DNA of 29,736 bases, from positions 1 to 29,736 of the forward strand of contig CAMWVZ010000003.1 of the NCBI GenBank assembly GCA_947177845.1, in the 5' to 3' direction. This DNA comes from an uncultured Bacteroidales bacterium (GTDB taxonomy: Bacteria > Bacteroidota > Bacteroidia > Bacteroidales > P3). Of this stretch, positions 15,504-23,353 are shown piece after piece. The translations under genes were made by a program, and so were the position numbers. The notes beneath the pieces are model-generated. The model saw only the letters and a list, made by a program, of their open reading frames with translations, had not been told where the DNA came from and did no database searches. Position 1 is the first letter of the stretch, and each line of letters starts with the position of its first letter.

Positions 15504-17369
15504 ATGGAAGACTTTGTGGTATCGGCACGTAAGTACCGCCCCGACACTTTCGGCACGGTTATCGGCCAGAAAGCCATTACCGAAACGCTCAAGAACTCGA
15601 TACGCAACGGGCATCTGGCGCAATCGTTCCTGTTTTGCGGGCCCCGGGGTGTGGGCAAGACCACCTGCGCCCGTATCTTGGCACGCACCATCAACTGCAC
15701 CAACCCCGGTCCCGATATGGAGCCCTGCGGCGAATGCGATTCCTGCAAGGGTTTTCTTCACAACGCCTCCCAAAATATCTACGAACTCGACGCGGCTTCC
15801 AACCGCAACGTGGAGGCCATGCGCGCCTTGGTGGAGCAGGTGCGGATTCCGCCGCAAGTGGGTAAGTATAAGGTGTATATCATCGACGAAGTGCATATGC
15901 TCACTTCCGAGGCCTTCAACGCTTTCCTCAAAACGCTCGAAGAACCGCCCGCCTACGCCAAATTCATTCTCGCCACCACCGAGAAGAACAAGATTATCCC
16001 CACCATTCTGAGCCGCTGTCAGATTTTCGACTTCAAGCGCATCACCATCGACGATATGGTGGAGCACCTCAAGCATATATGCGAGAAAGAGAATATCGCA
16101 TTCGAGGAAGAGGCCTTGCGCGTGGTGGCGCAGAAAGCCGACGGCGGTTTGCGCGACGCCCTGTCGATGTTCGATCAGATTGTGAGCTTTTCGGGCAACA
16201 GCATCACCTACAAGCAGACCATTTCCATGCTCAACATCCTCGACTACGAAACCTATTTCGAGATGTTCGGCTATTTCCTGCAGGGCAATGTGCCGGGGGC
16301 GCTGAACCTGTTCAATCAGGTGTTGGAGAATGGTTTTGACGGACAGACGTTTGTGGGGGGATTGAGCCGGCATTTGCGTTCGTTGTTGATGATGAAGGAA
16401 ACGCAGACCGAGGCGCTGGTGGAGAGTTCGCCCCGTTTGCGGCAACGTTACAAGGAGCAGAGCGAAGCATGTTCGTTGGTGCAGTTGCTTTCGGCCTTGG
16501 AATATGGCAATCAGTGCGATTTGCAGTATCGCAACAGCAACCACAAGCGTTTGTTGGTGGAAATTCTGTTGTTGCAGATGGTGAGGATTTTTAAGGCCGA
16601 GGCTTTGCAGGCGAAGGGTGGGGAGGCCCGTGGCGCGGGCGTGGGGGAGTTGCCTGAGGCGGCTGTTTCTCTGGTTCAGTCGCAAGTGTCGTCGCCCGCT
16701 CCGAAGCCGCAGCCTGTGTCGCAAGCGAAGCCCGCTGAGGCTCCTGCGCAGCCCGTATCTCAGCCTATTGCTCCGTCGCCGGCTCCGTCTGTGCAACCTC
16801 AAGTTCAGCAACCTGCTGCACCGTCGCCGGATCCGCAGCCCGTTGCATCTCCGTCGCAGCCTACACCACAGCCCGCCCCGTCTCAACCCGCTCCGCAGGG
16901 AAAGCCCTTCCGAAGCGCCACCTCCCTGCAAGGCCTTTCGGCACAGACGCAGGCGAAGAACGCCGCCCCCCAAGAAACCCAGTCCTCGGCACAGCCCGAC
17001 AAGGACTTCAGTCAATTCGCCTTGGATCAGCAATGGAAAATCTATATCGAGAGCATTCAAACCGCCCAACCCGGCTTGGCCAACATCCTCTCGATGTCCC
17101 AACCCGTTTTGGAAAAGGATTATGCCGTGGAACTGACGGTAGCCAACAGCTACGCTGCCGAAACGTTGACGCAGGGGCAGAAGAACATCTTGGATTTTCT
17201 ACGCGGCAAGTTGCAGAACCGCGCCATACATTTTGTTGTGAAAGTGGATGAGAGCCTCAAGCCCGACACCCCGATTTACACCCCGCAGGAGAAATACCAG
17301 AAAATGGTGGAGAACAATCCCGAACTCCAAAACCTCCGCGACACCCTCCACCTCGGCATAGAATTGTAA
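15504..17369 (+). CDS. dnaX: DNA polymerase III subunit gamma/tau
   Basis: 621 residues. Residues 1-370 are the AAA+ clamp-loader core: RPDTFGTVIGQ, Walker A GPRGVGKT at 46-53, a zinc module with Cys65, 75, 78 and 81, Walker B/DEVH at 128-131, and the SRC motif with the arginine finger near 171. Residues about 374-480 are a low-complexity linker rich in Pro, Gln, Ser and Ala, followed by a C-terminal domain (about 490-615) of the tau kind that contacts DnaB/DnaE. No A-rich slippery site for a programmed gamma frameshift was seen near the core-linker boundary. The next gene starts 6 bases after the stop. Confidence 0.97.
   Translation: MEDFVVSARKYRPDTFGTVIGQKAITETLKNSIRNGHLAQSFLFCGPRGVGKTTCARILARTINCTNPGPDMEPCGECDSCKGFLHNASQNIYELDAASNRNVEAMRALVEQVRIPPQVGKYKVYIIDEVHMLTSEAFNAFLKTLEEPPAYAKFILATTEKNKIIPTILSRCQIFDFKRITIDDMVEHLKHICEKENIAFEEEALRVVAQKADGGLRDALSMFDQIVSFSGNSITYKQTISMLNILDYETYFEMFGYFLQGNVPGALNLFNQVLENGFDGQTFVGGLSRHLRSLLMMKETQTEALVESSPRLRQRYKEQSEACSLVQLLSALEYGNQCDLQYRNSNHKRLLVEILLLQMVRIFKAEALQAKGGEARGAGVGELPEAAVSLVQSQVSSPAPKPQPVSQAKPAEAPAQPVSQPIAPSPAPSVQPQVQQPAAPSPDPQPVASPSQPTPQPAPSQPAPQGKPFRSATSLQGLSAQTQAKNAAPQETQSSAQPDKDFSQFALDQQWKIYIESIQTAQPGLANILSMSQPVLEKDYAVELTVANSYAAETLTQGQKNILDFLRGKLQNRAIHFVVKVDESLKPDTPIYTPQEKYQKMVENNPELQNLRDTLHLGIEL
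16618..16906 (+). repeat. Proline/glutamine-rich linker-coding stretch inside dnaX
   Basis: Bases in this interval code for an irregular run of PAP, PQP, QPV and SQP units that links the clamp-loader core to the tau C-terminal domain. The units are degenerate at the DNA level, not exact tandem repeats. Confidence 0.75.
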
Positions 17370-17375
17370 GCGTTT

Positions 17376-18191
17376 ATGAAGAAGATACTTGCACTCGCGG
17401 TCATCACACTGAATTCTGTCGGCGCGGTCTTTGCCCAGCAGGGCGATACGCCCGAAGGCACTTACCGCCTTACCCGCAACGGCTACGAGGTATTCACTAT
17501 CGTAAGCGCCGACAAGTCGTTTCAGCCCGCCTCCCTGTATTACGGAGAGAATGATGCCGACAAAGCCAAGGTGGATGCCAAGGCTCCGGACGGCAAGGTT
17601 CCCACGGCCATGAATTGTTTTGTAGTCAAGACGCCCGACGGATACCTGATGTTCGACACCGGCCTGCCCACCTCCAAGGGCGGCAAGACGCTTGAACGCT
17701 TGGAAACCTTGAAAATCAAGGCCGAAGATATACAGGCGATATATCTCACGCACAGTCATTTCGACCATATCGGCGGCCTGTTGGACGACGCAGGAAAGGC
17801 CGTCTATCCGAATGCCTCCCTCTATATTCCCGCCGCCGAACTGGTCTTTCTCAAGGAAACTATGGCCGATGCCGCCCGACAGATGGAAAACGCCTACCAA
17901 GAGCGTTTCGTAGCCTTTGAAGCGGGGGAGATACTTCCCCACAACGTCCTGCCGATTTCCGCGAAAGGCCACACGCCCGGCCACACCGCCTATCAACTCG
18001 GCAATCTGCTTTTTGTGGGCGACCTGATGCACGGAATAGCCCTGCAACTGCCCGATCCCACCATCTGCGCCCGCTACGACGCCAACCGCCCCCAAGCCAT
18101 CGCCACCCGCACCCTCATTCTCCGCTACGCCACCGCCCACTCCCTGATTGTTCTCGGCGCCCATGTGCCACAGAATGGCGTGGTGTTTTGA
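17376..18191 (+). CDS. Exported metallo-beta-lactamase-fold hydrolase
   Basis: 271 residues with a Sec signal peptide (MKK, hydrophobic core, likely cleavage after Ala20 in VFA-QQ), so the mature protein is periplasmic or secreted. All MBL-fold dinuclear metal ligands are present: H126-x-H128-x-D130-H131, H203 in PGHT, D216 in VGDLMHG and H263 in GAHVP. This is the pattern of lactonase-like and general MBL hydrolases. The substrate is not evident; a quorum-quenching lactonase, a phosphodiesterase-type or a beta-lactam hydrolase are all possible. It lies 6 bases after dnaX and is the last GC-rich gene before the AT-rich island. Confidence 0.88.
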   Translation: MKKILALAVITLNSVGAVFAQQGDTPEGTYRLTRNGYEVFTIVSADKSFQPASLYYGENDADKAKVDAKAPDGKVPTAMNCFVVKTPDGYLMFDTGLPTSKGGKTLERLETLKIKAEDIQAIYLTHSHFDHIGGLLDDAGKAVYPNASLYIPAAELVFLKETMADAARQMENAYQERFVAFEAGEILPHNVLPISAKGHTPGHTAYQLGNLLFVGDLMHGIALQLPDPTICARYDANRPQAIATRTLILRYATAHSLIVLGAHVPQNGVVF

Positions 18192-18258
18192 GAGGAGGCG
18201 CACTCGGGTGGGTTGACCATTGACACGATTTCTGCAACTTAATTTATCTCGAATATCT

Positions 18259-18279
18259 GCAATTATTCAGTATAATTGC
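18259..18279. promoter_or_regulatory. Perfect inverted repeat (operator candidate) next to the island promoter
   Basis: GCAATTAT at 18259-18266 is repeated exactly in inverse at 18272-18279, with a 5-base spacer. It ends one base before the -7 box of the candidate promoter and covers the -33 position. That is the expected site for a dimeric repressor. No small helix-turn-helix regulator gene is visible in the window, so the binding protein is unknown. Confidence 0.6.
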
Positions 18280-18280
18280 C

Positions 18281-18288
18281 TATTTTTG
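18281..18288 (+). promoter_or_regulatory. Promoter -7 box for the restriction operon
   Basis: TATTTTTG is an exact match to TAnnTTTG. The start site would be near 18295, giving a leader of about 110 bases before the first gene at 18405. The -33 box is poor (TCTG near 18256). The gap 18192-18404 otherwise holds the inverted repeat and the stem-loop listed separately. Confidence 0.55.
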
Positions 18289-18297
18289 TGTACTAAA

Positions 18298-18326
18298 GAA
18301 AGGCTTAGCATAAAGCTGTGCCTTTC
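18298..18326 (+). promoter_or_regulatory. Stem-loop at the predicted 5' end of the restriction operon mRNA
   Basis: GAAAGGC at 18298-18304 pairs perfectly with GCCTTTC at 18320-18326. Inside, one mismatch and one G-U pair lead to AGC/GCT around an ATAAA loop, so up to 11 pairs form. The stem begins about three bases after the predicted start site. It may protect the mRNA 5' end or be part of a leader control element; no terminator T-run follows. Confidence 0.5.
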
Positions 18327-18404
18327 CGAGTTTGGAAGCGTTGTTTGAGAGATAGCAATGATTCTCCAAATGAATATGAAAGAATTGATAAATAGATTAT
18401 AAAA

Positions 18405-19085
18405 ATGAAAGAAGCATTGTTAGGCATCGCAGGAGTCATTTTTGGAGGAGGTATGATAGGGCAACTTGTCATATTTTTTACTAAAAGACGTGATGAAAAG
18501 AATACGGCATTAAACGAATTGTTGAGCAGTCTTATTAAACGTATCTGCAATGTTCAAAAGACGATAAATGATATAATAGAGAAAATAGAAGATGCAAATA
18601 ATCAGCTAAAGAGTTTTCTTCTGCGTCAAATAGAACTTTTAGAAGCGGAAAATAATAAGGAGAAGGCTTTGTCTGAGGAATTATCGGCACTCTACGCTAA
18701 TCCTGAAAATAAAGATATCTGTGAGAAATGTATTGAGATACGCAAACGCTATCCACCCATGGATATCGAAGCAAATAAAGCAGAAAGAGAAAGCTTTGAA
18801 CAAAAAATATTTAGTGATACAAATGCATATATCAAAGATCAAATAAAGGATCTTGACATATTTCCGAATCTTTCTTCAGATTTTTTATGTCTTAAGAAAT
18901 CCATTAGAAGGCAATTATCACGATTGACAGCTAAATATCAAAAAGTGTATTATAAATTGAAGCATAAACATTTAAAGAATGACATAGAAACCCAATTGCA
19001 TTCAGATGTAGATAACGATTTGTTTGAATTGCTTGGGCTTTCAGAGCAGATGAAAGATGTAATTTCCAATTATATAAAACATTAA
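18405..19085 (+). CDS. Membrane-anchored coiled-coil protein, function unknown
   Basis: 226 residues, no family recognised. One N-terminal membrane helix (about residues 3-25, Gly-rich) is followed by RR and then a long highly charged alpha-helical region with heptad-like Leu/Ile spacing (about 35-100), a single CxxC (Cys106, Cys109), and a basic helical C-terminal half. The predicted topology is a short anchor with a large cytoplasmic coiled coil. The gene is AT-rich and ends 3 bases before the mod start, so it is the first gene of the restriction operon. It could be a structural or accessory membrane tether for the system; that is inference from position only. Confidence 0.75.
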   Translation: MKEALLGIAGVIFGGGMIGQLVIFFTKRRDEKNTALNELLSSLIKRICNVQKTINDIIEKIEDANNQLKSFLLRQIELLEAENNKEKALSEELSALYANPENKDICEKCIEIRKRYPPMDIEANKAERESFEQKIFSDTNAYIKDQIKDLDIFPNLSSDFLCLKKSIRRQLSRLTAKYQKVYYKLKHKHLKNDIETQLHSDVDNDLFELLGLSEQMKDVISNYIKH

Positions 19086-19088
19086 GTC

Positions 19089-20720
19089 ATGCCTACACTG
19101 ACTTGGATAGGAAAAGATAAGGTTGTCAATCATCATCACGATGTGCCGTATCGGGTGCTGGAACACAAGTACGGATTTCGGACGGAAGATGAGGGCGACC
19201 GCACGCCAACGAACAGCGGAAACAAAATCATACACGGCGACAATTTGGAGGTGCTGAAATCGTTGTTGCCGGAGTACGAAGGGCGCGTGAAGTGCGTCTA
19301 TATCGATCCGCCATACAATACGGGCAATGAGAAGTGGGTTTATAACGACAATGTGAATGACCCTAAAATTAAGAAGTGGTTAGGTGAGGTTGGCAAGCAA
19401 GGTGAAGATTTGAGCCGTCATGATAAATGGCTTTGTATGATGTATCCGCGTCTGAAACTGTTGCAGAAGTTATTGGCAGAGGATGGTGCTATTTTTATTT
19501 CGATTGACGATAACGAACTCGCCAACTTGAAACTGCTTTGCGATGAGATTTTTGGAGTGAATAATTTTATCGGGCAATGGCATTGGTTTAAATCCGCAAC
19601 ACCACCTAATCTTTCTTACAAAATCAAAAAGAACATAGAGTATGTCCTTTGCTACGAAAAGCAAAAAAGTAGCACCAAATATAGAGGGGTTAAAAAGATT
19701 AGTGGTAGCGATGATCCTATGACAAAACCCCAAAATCCATTGAAGATCTTAAGATTTCCAATAGGAAGTATTCATGTTAAGGGAGTGGATGGGATTATTC
19801 CCGCTGGTATATATGGAACAGACAAGTTTCCCAATAGACTGTTAAATGATTTGATTGTAGCGAATGGAGTAAATGCAAATGAAGTTGAATTCGAGAATAA
19901 ATTTATATGGCTACAAGAGAAGTTGGAATACGAACTTGCACAAAATACGGTCATAAATTGCTCGAAAAGACTTGTTTTATCTTATAAAAAACAAGAATAT
20001 GATCCTGAGGTTCCCCCCAATTTAATAGATTCAGAAGTTGGTGTCAATACGACGGAAGAAGCGGGGAAAGATTTAGCTACCATATTCGATGGGAAAAAGG
20101 TATTTGACTATCCCAAAGATGTTTCGTTAATCGAATATATCATAAACTTTTTGTGTGGCCCCGATGATATTATTCTCGACTCCTTTGCAGGTTCGGGAAC
20201 GACAGCCCATGCGGTATTGAACTTGAACAAGAAAGATGGTGGCAACCGCAAGTTTATCCTTATGGAAATGAATGATTACGCCGAAAACATTATCGCCGAG
20301 CGTGTACGTCGGGTTATGAAGGGTTACGGCGAGGGTAAAAATGCAACGGCAGGAACGGGCGGAGAATTCGACTATTACGAATTGGGTGAACCATTGTTTG
20401 ATAAGGAGGGTAATTTGAATGAGAATATAGAGGAGGAACGAATCCGGGAGTATATTTACTACACCGAAACACGGCAACATTTGGAGCGTAAACGTTCAGA
20501 TAAGAACAAATATCTGCTGGACAAATACAATGAAACGGGTTATTACTTCTATTACGAAAGGAGTAAACTAACAACCTTGAGTATGGATACGCTTGATGTT
20601 ATTACGGAAGAAGCGGAACAATATGTTGTTTATGCGGATGTTTGCACGCTTCCGGAGGAATTTATGCTCACACATAACATTATTTTTAAAAAGATTCCAC
20701 GCGATATAAAAAGATTTTAA
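19089..20720 (+). CDS. Type III restriction-modification system DNA methyltransferase (Mod)
   Basis: 543 residues. Motif IV DPPYNTG (about 73-79) comes before motif I FAGSGTT (about 365-371), the order of beta-class N6-adenine methyltransferases, with the target-recognition region between them (about 150-340). The N-terminal IIHGDNLEVLKSLLP is typical of type III Mod. Mod recognises an asymmetric site, methylates one strand and is needed for restriction with Res. The recognition region shows a local drop in GC and strongly AT-rich codons compared with the ends of the gene, a sign of domain exchange. No simple repeats for phase variation were seen. It lies 3 bases before res. Confidence 0.95.
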   Translation: MPTLTWIGKDKVVNHHHDVPYRVLEHKYGFRTEDEGDRTPTNSGNKIIHGDNLEVLKSLLPEYEGRVKCVYIDPPYNTGNEKWVYNDNVNDPKIKKWLGEVGKQGEDLSRHDKWLCMMYPRLKLLQKLLAEDGAIFISIDDNELANLKLLCDEIFGVNNFIGQWHWFKSATPPNLSYKIKKNIEYVLCYEKQKSSTKYRGVKKISGSDDPMTKPQNPLKILRFPIGSIHVKGVDGIIPAGIYGTDKFPNRLLNDLIVANGVNANEVEFENKFIWLQEKLEYELAQNTVINCSKRLVLSYKKQEYDPEVPPNLIDSEVGVNTTEEAGKDLATIFDGKKVFDYPKDVSLIEYIINFLCGPDDIILDSFAGSGTTAHAVLNLNKKDGGNRKFILMEMNDYAENIIAERVRRVMKGYGEGKNATAGTGGEFDYYELGEPLFDKEGNLNENIEEERIREYIYYTETRQHLERKRSDKNKYLLDKYNETGYYFYYERSKLTTLSMDTLDVITEEAEQYVVYADVCTLPEEFMLTHNIIFKKIPRDIKRF

Positions 20721-20723
20721 GCC

Positions 20724-23342
20724 ATGGAACTTAAGCCTTATCAACGTGAAGTGATTTCGGATCTCGATTGTTTTATGGAGCAGTTGAGTAAAGACCGGTA
20801 TTTGCATACGGCGTTTAGCAATTATTGGGCACGAAAGGGTATATCGTTGGCTTCGTCCACGCATAGATATTTGCGTCCATACGACAATAGCGTAAAGAAT
20901 GTTCCACATGTTACGATAAAAGTGCCTACGGCGGGAGGCAAGACCTTCATTGCTTGTAATGCCTTGCGCACGATTTTTGATAAGATGCCATCCTCAAGCC
21001 CTAAGGTGGTGGCATGGTTTGTTCCTTCAGATACTATCTTGAAGCAGACCTATAAGAACCTGAGCAATCCATTACATCCTTATCGACAGAAAATAGATAG
21101 TCATTTCGGACATGCTGTACAGGTGGTCGATAAGGAGGCAGCGCTTAACGGACAAGGAATAAAACCGGCAGAAATAGCGGAGAATCTCACTATTTTTGTG
21201 TTGAGTGTACAGTCTTTCGCCTCTAATCGCAAGGATAGGAGGAGTTATCTGGAAAATGAGAATTTGGCGGAATACGCGCAATTGCAGGGCAATTCGGAAC
21301 GTGTGGTGGAGGGCGCGGATGAGACCGCTTTGATTCAGGTGCTGTCGTTGCTGAATCCGGTTGTAATTATCGACGAAAGCCATAATTTTGAAGCGGCCTT
21401 GCGGGTGGAAATGTTACAGGATATAAATCCGCGGTTTATTCTTGACTTGACGGCGACACCGCGTAATAAAAGCAATATCATCAGTTTTGTAGATGCCATC
21501 AAGTTGAAGAAAGAAAACATGGTGAAATTGCCCGTGATTGTTTATAATCACCGTTCACGCGAAGAGGTTGTTTCCAGTGCTATCCAATTACAAAAAAGTC
21601 TGGAAGAAAAGGCAAAACAACAAGAGGCAACGGGTGGGCGATATATCCGGCCTATCGTTTTGTTTCAAGCGGAGTCCAATACAAGCGATGAAAAAGTTAC
21701 ATTCGATAAACTTAAAGACAATCTTATCAAGATAGGTATTCCCGAATCGCAAATTAAGATTAAGACTGCGGATAGAGATGAAATAAAGCATCTTGATTTG
21801 ATGGATAGGGATTGTCCGGTTCGTTATATCATTACCGTCAACGCCTTAAAAGAAGGTTGGGATTGCCCGTTTGCTTATATCCTTGCCTCCTTAGCGAACA
21901 AATCTTCGCGGGTTGATGTGGAACAGATATTAGGGCGAGTATTGAGACAGCCTTATGCGGCCAAACAGCAGGATGAATTATTGAACCTGTCGTATGTGTT
22001 CACTTCTTCATCGAATTTTCGGGAAACGATAGACAACATCATAGAAGGTCTGAATCGGGCGGGCTTTAGCAAACGCGACTACCGGGCTCAGGAAAGTATT
22101 CCCAGTTTCATTCCCAATGTAAGCACGCCGACTCAACCAACATTACCGATAGAACCCCAACCGGAGCCTACGCCAACGGAAGTGGCTGAAGATGAAATAG
22201 ATGCCAATGCTGTTAAAGAGATGGTTGGCACAGAAAACAAACAAGTATCATCCTTAACGGCTTTCGCACAGAAAGAAAGTGAAGATTTTAACAAAAACAT
22301 AGAAGCATTCGAGCAACAGCCGAATCAACTTCCTTCGGATATAAAAGATATGGTATCAGATTATCGCATTAAGGAACGTTTTAGAGAAGAAGCCTCTGCC
22401 ATGAGGTTACCGATGTTTTCCAAAAAGGTAAAACGCTCTGCTTTTTGGGAAGACGAACAGCCGTATATACGTTTGGACAAAACGATGCTTGCAGAGGGTT
22501 TAGAACTTGACAAGCAGGATCATAATGTGGATTTCACACGAGTAGATACGGAAGCGGTTGCACTTGACATTCAAAAGGAAGGAGATGATAATCGTCCGGT
22601 GCGTATGGATATGAAAGCGGAACATGTGGCGTATTTTAAAAAGCATTTTGACTCTTTGGCACCGGAAGCTCAAAAGAACATGTTGGTAGATATTGTAGTG
22701 GCAAATTTGGGCAAGAGTGATCTTGTGTCCCAAAAGCAGATAAAACAATATATAAATGATGTGGTTAAGGGTTTTAGCGCTTCACAAATCGCAGATTTAT
22801 ACGCAACAGAAACTCAAACAATAGCCGCATTCAGACATAAGATAAACACACTTTTGGCAATTCATCAAAAGATGAACTTTAAAAAGTTACTTGATATTGG
22901 TGAAATCAAGTGCTCTACGGATTGGTATGTGTTTCCAGAAAGCATAAGTCCGATAAAAACACTGCAAGGGCTAACCAAAGGCTTATATGAAGAGGAAGGG
23001 GATGTAAACGATTTTGAATATAAAGTAATAAATGCGGTCTCTGCTCTTGATAGTGTGTTGTTTTGGCATCGCAATCTGGAACGTGGTATAGGATTTTATA
23101 TAAATGGTTATATCAACCACTACCCTGACTTTATAGTCCGTATGAAGAGCGGAAAGACGATATTGATTGAAGCAAAGGGCGATGACAGAGACAATTCGGA
23201 TAGTCAGGCTAAGATTGACTTGGGCAGAACGTGGGCAAGTAAAGCCGGTGACCAGTATCGCTATTTCATGGTCTTTGACAAGCAGCAAATGGAAGGCGCG
23301 ATAACTGTCAAGGAACTGATAGCGCGATTAACCAATATGTAA
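20724..23342 (+). CDS. Type III restriction system endonuclease/helicase subunit (Res)
   Basis: 872 residues. A superfamily 2 helicase: Walker A PTAGGKT (about 69-75), DESH in IIDESHN (about 214-220), TATPR (about 242-246), and motif VI QILGRVLRQP (about 400-410). A long spacer follows, with a Pro/Thr-rich stretch near 470-490. At the C-terminus is a PD-(D/E)xK nuclease core, with PDF near 801 and IEAKG near 815. Res uses ATP to move from Mod-bound sites and cuts when two head-to-head unmethylated sites communicate. Both helicase and nuclease motifs are intact, so the enzyme should be active. The next gene, a KAP NTPase, begins 11 bases later. Confidence 0.94.
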   Translation: MELKPYQREVISDLDCFMEQLSKDRYLHTAFSNYWARKGISLASSTHRYLRPYDNSVKNVPHVTIKVPTAGGKTFIACNALRTIFDKMPSSSPKVVAWFVPSDTILKQTYKNLSNPLHPYRQKIDSHFGHAVQVVDKEAALNGQGIKPAEIAENLTIFVLSVQSFASNRKDRRSYLENENLAEYAQLQGNSERVVEGADETALIQVLSLLNPVVIIDESHNFEAALRVEMLQDINPRFILDLTATPRNKSNIISFVDAIKLKKENMVKLPVIVYNHRSREEVVSSAIQLQKSLEEKAKQQEATGGRYIRPIVLFQAESNTSDEKVTFDKLKDNLIKIGIPESQIKIKTADRDEIKHLDLMDRDCPVRYIITVNALKEGWDCPFAYILASLANKSSRVDVEQILGRVLRQPYAAKQQDELLNLSYVFTSSSNFRETIDNIIEGLNRAGFSKRDYRAQESIPSFIPNVSTPTQPTLPIEPQPEPTPTEVAEDEIDANAVKEMVGTENKQVSSLTAFAQKESEDFNKNIEAFEQQPNQLPSDIKDMVSDYRIKERFREEASAMRLPMFSKKVKRSAFWEDEQPYIRLDKTMLAEGLELDKQDHNVDFTRVDTEAVALDIQKEGDDNRPVRMDMKAEHVAYFKKHFDSLAPEAQKNMLVDIVVANLGKSDLVSQKQIKQYINDVVKGFSASQIADLYATETQTIAAFRHKINTLLAIHQKMNFKKLLDIGEIKCSTDWYVFPESISPIKTLQGLTKGLYEEEGDVNDFEYKVINAVSALDSVLFWHRNLERGIGFYINGYINHYPDFIVRMKSGKTILIEAKGDDRDNSDSQAKIDLGRTWASKAGDQYRYFMVFDKQQMEGAITVKELIARLTNM

Positions 23343-23353
23343 ACATTAGAGGT

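Noticed and set aside
15489..17102. 537-codon open frame on minus, antisense to dnaX
   Set aside because: Arg/Leu/Gly low-complexity shadow of the dnaX linker and core; dnaX itself is certain.
15504..17369. Programmed frameshift in dnaX giving a short gamma form
   Set aside because: No A-rich slippery heptamer with a following stop was found near the core-linker boundary.
19089..20720. Phase-variable repeats in the type III mod gene
   Set aside because: No tandem tetramers, pentamers or long homopolymers were seen in the gene.
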